Source: W0P28-013 sp963593685 (GTDB taxonomy: Bacteria > Bacteroidota > Bacteroidia > Bacteroidales > Paludibacteraceae). From it: a stretch of 30,881 bases of DNA. This document shows, one piece after another, positions 1-6,840 of this stretch. The notes beneath the pieces were generated by a model. That model saw nothing but the letters and a program-made list of their open reading frames with translations. It had not been told where the DNA came from and did no database searches. Both the position numbers and the translations under genes were made by a program. Each line of letters opens with the position of its first letter. Position 1 is the first letter of the stretch. The stretch is from the NCBI GenBank assembly GCA_963593685.1, contig CAVBBP010000032.1, positions 1 to 30,881 of the forward strand, in the 5' to 3' direction.

Positions 1-315
1 CCCTATTTGAGCGGGTGCTTTATGCTGCTGCGCACGGAAGCCGTGTTGAAAGCGCAACTGTTTGATGAGCGGTTCTTTATGTATCCAGAGGATATTGACC
101 TGACACGGCGTATCCATCGCGATTACCTCACGGTCTATTTTCCCCACGCCACCATTGTCCACAACCACGCACAAGCCTCGTACCACAGTCTGAAAATGCT
201 CTGGATTCACATCGTAAACATGTGCCGTTACTTCAACAAGTGGGGCTGGTTCGTCGATAGAGAGCGAAAAATGATAAACCAACAGGTTCTCAACAAGATA
301 GGAAAATTAGTGTGA
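1..315 (+). CDS. Family 2 glycosyltransferase, C-terminal end (partial)
   Basis: The open frame enters from the left edge and stops at TGA 313-315, leaving about 104 residues. The visible part begins PYLSGCFMLLR and contains FDERFFMYPEDIDLTRRI. This matches the C-terminal half of GT-A rhamnosyltransferase-like glycosyltransferases, where the ED of the MYPEDIDL segment lies in the acceptor/catalytic region. Such enzymes transfer a sugar from a nucleotide donor to a growing surface polysaccharide at the inner face of the cytoplasmic membrane. The nearby sugar transferase and WbqC-like genes fit a surface-glycan role. Donor and acceptor cannot be told from this fragment. The rest of the gene lies outside the window. 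Confidence 0.85.
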   Translation, partial: PYLSGCFMLLRTEAVLKAQLFDERFFMYPEDIDLTRRIHRDYLTVYFPHATIVHNHAQASYHSLKMLWIHIVNMCRYFNKWGWFVDRERKMINQQVLNKIGKLV

Positions 316-379
316 AAGTGAGAAAGTGTGTAAAGTAGAAAGTTTGTAAAGTTTATAAAGTGTGAAAGTATGAAAGTAG
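310..379 (+). repeat. Short-period intergenic repeat (GTGAAAGT / GTATAAAGT type)
   Basis: An imperfect run of 8-10 base units such as GTGAAAGT, GTGTAAAGT and GTTTATAAAGT begins at the stop of the glycosyltransferase. Related runs occur at 2005-2056, 9670-9713 (reverse complement), 15002-15025 and 21936-21996. It is non-coding and too degenerate for a CRISPR array. Function unknown. Confidence 0.7.
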
Positions 380-398
380 GGACGCACCGAGTGCGTCC
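380..398. repeat. Perfect hairpin GGACGCAC-CGA-GTGCGTCC
   Basis: Arms 380-387 and 391-398 are perfectly complementary around a 3-base loop. There is no T-tract after it, so it is not a classic intrinsic terminator. It could form a 3' end structure for the glycosyltransferase mRNA, or be a REP-like unit. Confidence 0.6.
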
Positions 399-464
399 GA
401 AAGGTTAGAGTTTATAGGTTATCGTTTATAGACTAAGACGATGACTAAGACGAAGACCACCAAA

Positions 465-505
465 GGCTTTTCCCTCTATCGGGGGAAAACGGGAAAGGGG
501 GCGAC
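465..505 (+). repeat. Dispersed pyrimidine/purine hairpin repeat, copy 1
   Basis: A GGCTTTTCCC arm is followed by GGGGGAAAA and then by GGGAAAGGGGGC. The first arm can pair with either of the two purine-rich segments. Further copies lie at 2054-2088 and 16199-16240, in the same orientation. This copy is preceded by short units of the type GACTAAGACGAT, and copy 3 is followed by similar units. Confidence 0.7.
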
Positions 506-596
506 GAGAAAAATTAACAATAAACAATGAATAATAATTGCGGCGTTCAAAATACCGACAACCAGAAATCAGAAACCAGAAACTAGAAATAAAAAA

Positions 597-1208
597 CTAC
601 GCTGCCGAAACAAATATCGACGCTAAATTTTGCGTCAAGATTTTCACGGCGATGCCAAGAATGACTACGCCAGCGAATTTGCGCAAGATATAAACGCCCG
701 CCTGTCCCAATTTACGCTCGATCCACGCCGTGCATTTCAGCACCACAAACAGGCAGACCATATTCAAAAATATGGCCACCGCCAATTCCCAAAACGAATA
801 ATCGACACGGTAGGTGATAATGGCCGTGAACACGCCGGGCCCAGCAAACAGCGGAAAAGCCAGCGGAATGAGCGACGATGTGCCTTCGGGACCAGCGTAA
901 CGGAAAATCTCGATATCGAGCAACATCTCCAACGCCATCAGAAACAAGATGATGGCACCCGCCACGGCAAACGACTTGATATCAACGCCAAAAAACGACA
1001 AAATCAGTTCGCCGCCAAACAAAAACGCCAGCATCAGCACAAAACTCACCACCACCACTTTGGTCGGCTGAATATCGTTGTGGCGCTGCTTCAGACCGAG
1101 AATTATCGGCAGGCTGCCAAACGGATCGATAATGGCAAACAGCGCGATAAATGCGCTAAACATTTTGAACCACGAAAACGAAAAGTCGAATGTAAAATCT
1201 GGCAGCAT
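597..1208 (-). CDS. marC: MarC family integral membrane protein
   Basis: A 203-residue, very hydrophobic protein with about six membrane segments, the usual size for MarC/UPF0056. Segment 1 (about residues 14-35) holds the family signature IIDPFGSLPI with D28-P29-F30-G31. Later segments carry the glycine-rich AGAIILFLMALEML and PLAFPLFAGPG motifs typical of the family. MarC proteins are inner-membrane proteins of uncertain transport function; the old link to multiple antibiotic resistance in E. coli was not upheld. The ATG at 1208 is used because a clear promoter lies about 50 bases upstream and no longer start fits. Transcribed alone, divergently from the WbqC-like gene. Confidence 0.88.
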   Translation of the reverse strand: MLPDFTFDFSFSWFKMFSAFIALFAIIDPFGSLPIILGLKQRHNDIQPTKVVVVSFVLMLAFLFGGELILSFFGVDIKSFAVAGAIILFLMALEMLLDIEIFRYAGPEGTSSLIPLAFPLFAGPGVFTAIITYRVDYSFWELAVAIFLNMVCLFVVLKCTAWIERKLGQAGVYILRKFAGVVILGIAVKILTQNLASIFVSAA

Positions 1209-1228
1209 AACATCAATGGGGTTTTTAT

Positions 1229-1247
1229 GGGACTTCTATTAAGTCCC
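1229..1247 (-). promoter_or_regulatory. Leader hairpin of marC (shared hairpin family)
   Basis: On the minus strand GGGACTT-AATAG-AAGTCCC forms a perfect 7-bp stem, followed by CATAAAA, about 20 bases before the marC start. The same layout (stem, then CATAAAA, then the start codon) precedes gldJ at 10883-10900. Confidence 0.55.
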
Positions 1248-1257
1248 TTATGAAATG

Positions 1258-1265
1258 CAAAGATA
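1258..1265 (-). promoter_or_regulatory. Promoter -7 box for marC (TATCTTTG)
   Basis: TATCTTTG on the minus strand matches the Bacteroidota -7 consensus TAnnTTTG and sits 50 bases upstream of the marC start. No clear TTG -33 element is seen. Confidence 0.7.
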
Positions 1266-1311
1266 GTCGTTTTGTGCCACATACACAACCCCCCAAATGC
1301 AAAAAAAATCT

Positions 1312-1319
1312 TAATTTTG
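1312..1319 (+). promoter_or_regulatory. Promoter -7 box for wbqC-like gene (TAATTTTG)
   Basis: TAATTTTG matches TAnnTTTG and lies 22 bases before the ATG at 1341. It is divergent from the marC promoter about 50 bases away. Confidence 0.7.
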
Positions 1320-1340
1320 CAGCGCAAAAAGAGCAACACC

Positions 1341-1958
1341 ATGTATATTCTGCCAACAGCCTATCTGGCGCCAGTGCCATACTTCTACTACTTGATCAAT
1401 TTTCCGACCATCGTCGATAGGCACGCGCACTACCACAAGCAAACCTACGCCAATCGCTGCCAAATAGCCACTGCGCATGGGGTCGAAAATTTGGTGATTC
1501 CCGTCGAACATACCGACCATACGCCGCTGTGTAATGTGCTGATTTCCAGCCATCACGACTGGCAAACGCAACATTGGCGCGCACTCGAAGCGGCCTACAA
1601 TGCGTCGCCGTTTTTCGACTACTACAAGGACGAACTGCTGCCCTTCTACCAACGCCCCGCCAAGCGTCTGATTGACTTTACATTGGCACTGCAAAACAAA
1701 ATTCTCGAACTGCTCGATTTCGATGCCAACTACACGCTCTCCGAAACATACGAAAAAAATTACACCAACGGCGAAATTGACCTGCGCAGCGTGTTCAACG
1801 CACCCAAAAATATAGTAACTTTGCCGCCAAATTTTACACCAAAACGCTATTATCAAGTTTTTGAGCAAAAACTCGGCTTTATCGCCAACCTCAGCATCAT
1901 CGACCTACTGTTCAACATGGGCAACGAAGCGAGAATTGTTTTGTTAGACAAAAGTTGA
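1341..1958 (+). CDS. WbqC-like family protein
   Basis: A 205-residue protein matching the WbqC-like family throughout. Visible family segments are the N-terminal YLAPVPYFYYL, the YHKQTYANRCQIA segment (about residues 33-45), the GVENLVIPV strand, and WQTQHWRALEAAYNASPFF with YYKDELLPFY following. Members occur in surface-polysaccharide clusters and next to core genes in Bacteroidota; a role in O-antigen/glycan assembly or modification has been proposed, but the reaction is not settled. ATG 1341 is chosen because the promoter box at 1312-1319 lies just upstream and the conserved N-terminus starts right after it. Downstream is short-period repeat DNA, so it is probably monocistronic. Confidence 0.82.
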   Translation: MYILPTAYLAPVPYFYYLINFPTIVDRHAHYHKQTYANRCQIATAHGVENLVIPVEHTDHTPLCNVLISSHHDWQTQHWRALEAAYNASPFFDYYKDELLPFYQRPAKRLIDFTLALQNKILELLDFDANYTLSETYEKNYTNGEIDLRSVFNAPKNIVTLPPNFTPKRYYQVFEQKLGFIANLSIIDLLFNMGNEARIVLLDKS

Positions 1959-2004
1959 GTGTTGAGCGTTGAGAGGTTATAGGTTAGCGGTTATAGGATA
2001 AAGA

Positions 2005-2052
2005 GTATGAAAGTGTATAAAGTGTATAAAGTGTATAAAGTGAAAAGTAGAA
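2005..2052 (+). repeat. Short-period intergenic repeat (GTGTATAAA type)
   Basis: Three near-perfect tandem units of AGTGTATAA are followed by related AAAGTAGAAAGTGG units. Same family as 310-379 and 21936-21996. It lies between wbqC-like and ilvE with no visible gene or promoter. Confidence 0.75.
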
Positions 2053-2053
2053 A

Positions 2054-2088
2054 GTGGCTTTCCCCCTTCGGGGGAAACGGGAAAGGGG
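2054..2088 (+). repeat. Dispersed pyrimidine/purine hairpin repeat, copy 2
   Basis: Compact copy: a GGCTTTCCCCC arm, TTC loop, GGGGGAAA, then CGGGAAAGGGGGC. The 5' arm can pair with either downstream purine segment. It is followed by CTGAAATCTGGAATTTGAAAT-type filler that runs up to the ilvE start. Confidence 0.7.
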
Positions 2089-2137
2089 GCTATAACTCTG
2101 AAACCCTGAAATCTGGAATTTGAAATTTGAAATAACT

Positions 2138-3151
2138 ATGAACATCGACTGGGAAAACATTGGCTTCAATTATGTGGCCACCGACTATAATGTTCGCTGC
2201 CATTTCAAAGATGGCGCGTGGAGCGAACTGCGTGCGTACGACACGCCCGAAATTAACATCTCCATCGCCTCGTCGTGCTTGCACTACGGACAAGAGGCTT
2301 ACGAAGGCATCAAAGCCATGCGCGGCTGCGACGGCAAAATCCGCATTTTTCGTCCCGAAGCCAGCGCGCAACGCTTGCAGAGTTCGTGCGACCGCCTGAT
2401 GATGCCACAACTGCCCACCGAAACTTTTCTCGAGGCGGTCAAAATGGCAGTAAGCATGAACGAGCGTTACATTCCGCCTTACGAAAAAAACGCCTCGCTC
2501 TACATACGCCCGCTGATGATTGGCGTGGGTTCGTTGCTCGGCGTGCGCCCCGCTGCCGAATACGAATTTATCGTCTATGTGTCGCCCATCAGCACCTATT
2601 TCAACAACGGATTCAGCAGCGTGCGCGTCTGCATTCAACGCAGTTTCGACCGCGCTGCACCGCTCGGCACTGGTTGCTACAAGGTGGGCGGCAACTACGC
2701 CGCTGGCCTCCAAGCCGATGTGCGCGCGCACGCTCTCGGCTACAACTCCACGCTCTATCTCGATTCGAAAGAGAAACGCTTTGTCGATGAGTGCAGCGCT
2801 GCCAACTTTTTTGGCATCAAAGGCGACACCTACATCACCCCGAAATCGTCGTCCATCTTGCCGTCGATTACCAACAACAGCCTGATGCAACTCTGCCGCG
2901 ACTTTGGTTGGCAAGTAGAACAACGCCCCATTCCGTTCGACGAATTGGCCACGCTCGACGAAGCCGCCGCTTGCGGAACGGCCGCCGTCATTGCGCCCAT
3001 CTCACAAATCGACGACATCGACACAGGAAAATCATACATCATCGCACCCGACGGCCAGCCCGGCCCCAAATGCACGCAACTCTACAACCACCTGCGCGAC
3101 ATACAATACGGCCGCACCGCCGACACGCACCACTGGAACACGATTCTATAG
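2138..3151 (+). CDS. ilvE: Branched-chain amino acid aminotransferase
   Basis: A PLP-dependent class IV aminotransferase that interconverts branched-chain amino acids and their 2-keto acids, using glutamate/2-oxoglutarate, in the cytoplasm. The 337-residue product fits the longer (group II, eukaryotic-like) branched-chain transaminases. Visible motifs: LHYGQEAYEGIKAMRG (about 49-64), IRPLMIGVG (123-131), the PLP lysine in TGCYKVGGNYAAG (Lys182, codon 2681), and VDECSAANFFGIKG after it. ATG 2138 is preferred over an in-frame ATG at 2120, because the extra six residues are encoded by AATTTGAAAT-type intergenic filler. No clear promoter or downstream terminator was found. Confidence 0.92.
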   Translation: MNIDWENIGFNYVATDYNVRCHFKDGAWSELRAYDTPEINISIASSCLHYGQEAYEGIKAMRGCDGKIRIFRPEASAQRLQSSCDRLMMPQLPTETFLEAVKMAVSMNERYIPPYEKNASLYIRPLMIGVGSLLGVRPAAEYEFIVYVSPISTYFNNGFSSVRVCIQRSFDRAAPLGTGCYKVGGNYAAGLQADVRAHALGYNSTLYLDSKEKRFVDECSAANFFGIKGDTYITPKSSSILPSITNNSLMQLCRDFGWQVEQRPIPFDELATLDEAAACGTAAVIAPISQIDDIDTGKSYIIAPDGQPGPKCTQLYNHLRDIQYGRTADTHHWNTIL

Positions 3152-3187
3152 TCGCAAGATGTGAGTCGCAAGTCGCAAGTCGCAAGA
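3151..3187 (+). repeat. Short tandem GTCGCAA repeat
   Basis: Units of GTCGCAA(G) follow directly after the ilvE stop. The reverse-complement version (CTTGCGACTTGC...) occurs at about 28420-28448, next to the stop of another gene. Non-coding; function unknown. Confidence 0.6.
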
Positions 3188-3355
3188 AGAGATTTTAAGA
3201 AGATAGAACATAGACAAAATTTTTTGAAGATTAAGGCGTTTCTGTTACCGACAATTTGAAATCTGAAATTTGGAATTTTCTGCAACTGTGGCACGCAATT
3301 TGTAGGTGTTTATAAAAAAATGGAGAAACGCACACACCATAAACAAAAAAAAATG

Positions 3356-3363
3356 TAACTTTG
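3356..3363 (+). promoter_or_regulatory. Promoter -7 box for gap (TAACTTTG)
   Basis: TAACTTTG matches TAnnTTTG, 60 bases before the gap start. It supports starting the protein at 3423 rather than at any earlier in-frame codon, which would lie upstream of the promoter. Confidence 0.75.
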
Positions 3364-3422
3364 CAACTCCAAAAAATGACGAGAAACAGAATTTTTATTC
3401 ACCTATAAAAACAAAAAGAAAA

Positions 3423-4421
3423 ATGATTAAAATGGGTATCAACGGCTTCGGCCGTATCGGACGCATGGTGTTCCGCGCCGCAGTCGAAAACTTTGGCAAC
3501 GACATCAAAGTTGTCGGCATCAACGACCTTTTGGACGCCGACTATCTGGCTTACATGCTGAAATACGATTCAGTACACGGCCACTTCAACCACGACATCA
3601 AAGTGGACGGCAACTACATGATTGTTGACGGCAACAAAATCCAAATTTTTGCCGAAAAAGACCCTGCAAACATCACTTGGGGCGCACTCGATGTTGATGT
3701 TGTTGTTGAATCGACAGGCTTCTTCCTGACCGAAGAATTGGCTTCGGCTCACCTGAAAGCAGGCGCGAAAAAAGTCATCATGTCGGCTCCTTCGAAAGAC
3801 GCTACGCCGATGTTCGTTTATGGTGTAAACCACAAAACCTATGCTGGTCAGAAAATCATCTCGAACGCTAGTTGCACCACCAACTGCTTGGCTCCTATCT
3901 CGAAAGTGCTGAACGACAAATTCGGTATTGTTCGTGGTTTGATGACAACCGTTCACGCTGCAACTGCAACACAGAAAACTGTTGACGGTCCGTCGAAAAA
4001 AGATTGGCGCGGCGGTCGCGGCATTTTGGAAAATATCATTCCGTCGTCGACGGGTGCTGCCAAAGCCGTTGGCAAAGTGCTGCCCGAACTGAATGGCAAA
4101 CTCACTGGCATGTCGCTGCGCGTGCCGACTTCTGATGTTTCGTTTGTCGATTTGACTTGCGAACTCGCCAAAGAAGTGAAGTACGAAGACATCTGCAAAG
4201 CAATGAAAGAGGCTTCGGAAGGCGAACTGAAAGGCGTACTCGGCTACACCGACGAAGCCGTAGTTTCGACCGATTTCCGTGGCGATGCACGCACCTCTAT
4301 CTTCGACGAAAAGGCTGGTATTCAACTCGATGGCACTTTCGTAAAAGTGTGCGCTTGGTACGACAACGAATGGGGCTATTCGAACAAAGTTTGTGAAATG
4401 GCACGCGTCATCACAAAATAA
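3423..4421 (+). CDS. gap: Glyceraldehyde-3-phosphate dehydrogenase, type I
   Basis: Glycolytic enzyme converting glyceraldehyde-3-phosphate, NAD and phosphate to 1,3-bisphosphoglycerate in the cytoplasm. The 332-residue length is standard. The Rossmann NAD-binding motif INGFGRIGR is at residues 6-14, NDL at 34-36, the catalytic cysteine in SNASCTTNC (Cys151), and the partner histidine in TTVHAATATQ (His178). The C-terminal WYDNEWGYSNKV is the canonical ending. ATG 3423 is chosen over ATG 3432 because it keeps the usual MxxKxGINGFG spacing. Flanked by its own promoter and a strong terminator, so it is likely monocistronic. Confidence 0.96.
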   Translation: MIKMGINGFGRIGRMVFRAAVENFGNDIKVVGINDLLDADYLAYMLKYDSVHGHFNHDIKVDGNYMIVDGNKIQIFAEKDPANITWGALDVDVVVESTGFFLTEELASAHLKAGAKKVIMSAPSKDATPMFVYGVNHKTYAGQKIISNASCTTNCLAPISKVLNDKFGIVRGLMTTVHAATATQKTVDGPSKKDWRGGRGILENIIPSSTGAAKAVGKVLPELNGKLTGMSLRVPTSDVSFVDLTCELAKEVKYEDICKAMKEASEGELKGVLGYTDEAVVSTDFRGDARTSIFDEKAGIQLDGTFVKVCAWYDNEWGYSNKVCEMARVITK

Positions 4422-4445
4422 GGCGAAACAGCCAAAAATAAAAAG

Positions 4446-4473
4446 AGTCCTCCGAAATGGGGGACTTTTTTTT
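4446..4473 (+). terminator. Intrinsic terminator of gap
   Basis: AGTCCTCC (4446-4453), loop GAAAT, GGGGGACT (4459-4466) and then an eight-T run form a classic rho-independent terminator 25 bases after the gap stop. Its T-run abuts the promoter of the next gene. Confidence 0.88.
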
Positions 4474-4474
4474 G

Positions 4475-4482
4475 TACCTTTG
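4475..4482 (+). promoter_or_regulatory. Promoter -7 box for alkD-like gene (TACCTTTG)
   Basis: TACCTTTG matches TAnnTTTG, 21 bases before the ATG at 4504. The region where a -33 box should lie is occupied by the gap terminator hairpin. Confidence 0.72.
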
Positions 4483-4503
4483 CACAACGAAAAAAAGCAC
4501 GGA

Positions 4504-5223
4504 ATGACAACGGCAAAAGCGATAGAGGCAGCACTTTTCGACCTAGCGGAAGGCGAAGCAAAACGGCAGATTCTCAGCAGTTTTTTCAAAACAGGTCGAG
4601 GCGAATATGGCGAGGGCGACCGTTTTATCGGTGTGAGCGTGCCACGCCAACGCACACTCGCCAAGCAGATTGGGAGTCTGCCACTGACCGAAATCGATGC
4701 ACTGCTGCAAAGTCCCTACCACGAATGCCGCATGACGGCACTACTCCTGCTTGTCGATATGTTCGCCAAAAGCAACTGCGCCACCGAACGGCAAACGATT
4801 TACGACTTTTACATCGGACACCACCAGCGCATCAACAACTGGGATTTGGTCGATTTGTCGGCACCGCAAATTGTCGGTAACTACCTGATTGACAAGCCGC
4901 GCCAGCCGCTGCAACTCTACGCCCAAAGCGACTGCCTGTGGCTGCAACGCATTGCCATTGTGGCGACATTTGCGTTCATCAAGCGGCACGAATACGCCGA
5001 CACGCTCGCCATCGCCCAACAACTGCTGCACCATCGGCACGATTTGATACAAAAGGCCGTTGGCTGGATGCTGCGCGAAGTCGGCAAGCGCGATTTCGAC
5101 ACAGAATTTCGTTTTCTGACCGCAGACGGACGCTACAAAACCATGCCACGCACCATGTTGCGCTACGCCATCGAAAAATTTCCCGAACCACTGCGCCTGC
5201 GTTTTCTGCGCAGCGAGGTGTAA
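4504..5223 (+). CDS. DNA alkylation repair protein (AlkD family)
   Basis: A 239-residue, all-helical HEAT-repeat-like protein. Family hallmarks are the N-terminal FFKTGRGEYGEGDRFIGVSV segment (about residues 28-47), where a GxGxGD pattern precedes the conserved VP-R, then HECRMTALLLL, the NNWDLVDLSAPQIVG segment with the family Trp/Asp region, and the C-terminal KAVGWMLREVGKRD. AlkD proteins are DNA glycosylases that excise N3- and N7-alkylated purines, binding DNA in the concave HEAT surface. The start at 4504 is set by the promoter box at 4475-4482. The next gene begins 50 bases after its stop with no clear promoter between, so the two may be co-transcribed. Confidence 0.9.
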   Translation: MTTAKAIEAALFDLAEGEAKRQILSSFFKTGRGEYGEGDRFIGVSVPRQRTLAKQIGSLPLTEIDALLQSPYHECRMTALLLLVDMFAKSNCATERQTIYDFYIGHHQRINNWDLVDLSAPQIVGNYLIDKPRQPLQLYAQSDCLWLQRIAIVATFAFIKRHEYADTLAIAQQLLHHRHDLIQKAVGWMLREVGKRDFDTEFRFLTADGRYKTMPRTMLRYAIEKFPEPLRLRFLRSEV

Positions 5224-5273
5224 AAACGCAATAAATCGCACCAGAAACCGTTTTATTTTATAAGCGAAACGCC

Positions 5274-6698
5274 ATGCCACACCTGCCACGCCAAATACGC
5301 GACCGACAACGGTTGAAATACCTTATAGCCGACATTGTTTCAGCCGAAGTCGTATGGTTGATGTTTCTGATTTTCCGCTGGATGGTGTACGACGGGCGCA
5401 TGTTCGGCTACACCGAGATTTTGGTGCCAGCGTTCAATTTCTACACGCCATTGCTGCTCTATCCGATAGGCTGCGTGGCCGTGCATTACCTATCGGGCTA
5501 TTACATGCGTCCCTTGCAGCGTTCGCTGCCGAACGAATTTCTAACCACCGCCATCGCTTCGGCTGTCATTGCGCTGACGGCGTTTTTCGCAGTCATTTTG
5601 GACGATGTTGTAACCGACTACAGGCACTACTACTATTCGCTGATCGTGCTTTTTGGACTGCAATTGGTCATATCGTACCTATTTCGGCTGGGCATAACGC
5701 TGCGCACACGGCGGCGCATACGCAGCGGCGAGTTTTCGTACAACACCGCCATCATCGGCACTGGCAAAAAGGCGCAAGAGGTAGCATTGGAACTGCAAAA
5801 AAATCCGTACGACCCCAAATTTATAGGCTTCATTCAAATTGATAATCAAGCAGTTGCAGAAGACATTACGCTACTTGGAAATTTTGATGATTTTGAAAGA
5901 TTAAAACGAGAATTTGCCATCGACAATGTGGTGATTGCGCTCGAAAGCGACGCAACGGAAGCCGAATTGTACGGCACGATCAACCAACTATACGGCTACA
6001 ACATTGAGATACAGTGTGTTCCGCGCACATACGACCTCGTCACTGGCTTGGCCAAAATACAGCACTTAAGCACCATTCCGCTGGTGAACCTCACCGCGCT
6101 ACCCATGGCCGACTGGCAAATCAGCGTCAAGCGCGCGTTCGACATCGCCGCCGCGCTGGTGGCTATGCTACTGTCTGCGCCCATCGTGCTCGTGTGCGCC
6201 ATCTGCATCAAATGCACATCGAAAGGTCCCATATTTTACCGCCAAGAACGCATTGGCATGTACCGCAAGCCGTTCAAAATCATCAAGTTGAGAACGATGT
6301 ACACCAATTCGGAAGACGATGGGCAGCCACACTTGAGTGCCAAGGACGACAAGCGCATCACATCGGTGGGGCATGTGCTGCGCAAATACCGCATAGACGA
6401 ACTTCCGCAGTTTTGGAACATTTTTGTGGGCGATATGAGTTGGGTAGGGCCGCGCCCAGAGCGCCAATTCTTCATCGACAAAATCACCGAAAAAGCCCCC
6501 TACTACTGCCTGATTTACAAAATCCGCCCTGGCCTCACATCGTGGGGACCCATCAAAGTAGGCTACACCGACACGCTCGACAAGATGGTGGAACGCCTCA
6601 ACTACGACATCGTCTATTTGGAGAACATGAGTCTGCTGATGGATTTGAAAATACTCCTCTATACCGTGGGGGTCATTGCCCATGGCAAGGGGCAGTGA
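5274..6698 (+). CDS. Undecaprenyl-phosphate glycosylphosphotransferase (WcaJ/WbaP-like)
   Basis: A 474-residue polyisoprenyl-phosphate hexose-1-phosphate transferase. It starts surface polysaccharide synthesis by moving a sugar-1-phosphate from a UDP-sugar to undecaprenyl phosphate on the inner membrane. N-terminal membrane segments span about residues 15-125. A Rossmann-like central domain starts at NTAIIGTGKKAQEVA (about 155-275). The C-terminal catalytic domain (about 285-474) shows KRAFDIAAALVAM, then GPIFYRQERIGMYRKPFKI, the KLRTM motif, the DELPQFWNIFVGDMSWVGPRPE signature and IRPGLTSWGPI. The sugar specificity (glucose, galactose or other) is not readable by eye. It sits alone here rather than in a glycan cluster, although a glycosyltransferase and a WbqC-like gene are within 5 kb. 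Confidence 0.92.
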   Translation: MPHLPRQIRDRQRLKYLIADIVSAEVVWLMFLIFRWMVYDGRMFGYTEILVPAFNFYTPLLLYPIGCVAVHYLSGYYMRPLQRSLPNEFLTTAIASAVIALTAFFAVILDDVVTDYRHYYYSLIVLFGLQLVISYLFRLGITLRTRRRIRSGEFSYNTAIIGTGKKAQEVALELQKNPYDPKFIGFIQIDNQAVAEDITLLGNFDDFERLKREFAIDNVVIALESDATEAELYGTINQLYGYNIEIQCVPRTYDLVTGLAKIQHLSTIPLVNLTALPMADWQISVKRAFDIAAALVAMLLSAPIVLVCAICIKCTSKGPIFYRQERIGMYRKPFKIIKLRTMYTNSEDDGQPHLSAKDDKRITSVGHVLRKYRIDELPQFWNIFVGDMSWVGPRPERQFFIDKITEKAPYYCLIYKIRPGLTSWGPIKVGYTDTLDKMVERLNYDIVYLENMSLLMDLKILLYTVGVIAHGKGQ

Positions 6699-6729
6699 GC
6701 GGGCATTTTCCCATCTCGTAAAAAAATCG

Positions 6730-6737
6730 TACCTTTG
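6730..6737 (+). promoter_or_regulatory. Promoter -7 box for DEAD-box helicase (TACCTTTG)
   Basis: TACCTTTG matches TAnnTTTG. The start codon is 103 bases further on, a longer leader than most here, and it holds two hairpins. Confidence 0.75.
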
Positions 6738-6740
6738 CAG

Positions 6741-6809
6741 CCGATTTTTTCAACGCCTCGCAAGCGTTGAAATGTCGGTTCGTTGAATCGTTTTCCCTCT
6801 CTATTCAAC
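6741..6809 (+). promoter_or_regulatory. Structured 5' leader of the RNA helicase gene
   Basis: Hairpin 1: TTCAACGC (6749-6756) pairs with GCGTTGAA (6764-6771), and outer CCGA (6741-6744) pairs with TCGG (6775-6778). Hairpin 2: GTTGAAT (6782-6788) pairs with ATTCAAC (6803-6809). A small AAATT-TGA-AATTT palindrome follows next to the start. Leaders of DEAD-box helicase genes are known autoregulatory sites in other bacteria; a similar role here is inference. Confidence 0.5.
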
Positions 6810-6840
6810 CCAACCAGAAATCAATAAATTTGAAATTTCA

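Noticed and set aside
310..505. Short repeats after the glycosyltransferase as a CRISPR array
   Set aside because: Units are only 8-10 bases and degenerate, with no conserved repeat-spacer spacing and no cas genes in the window.
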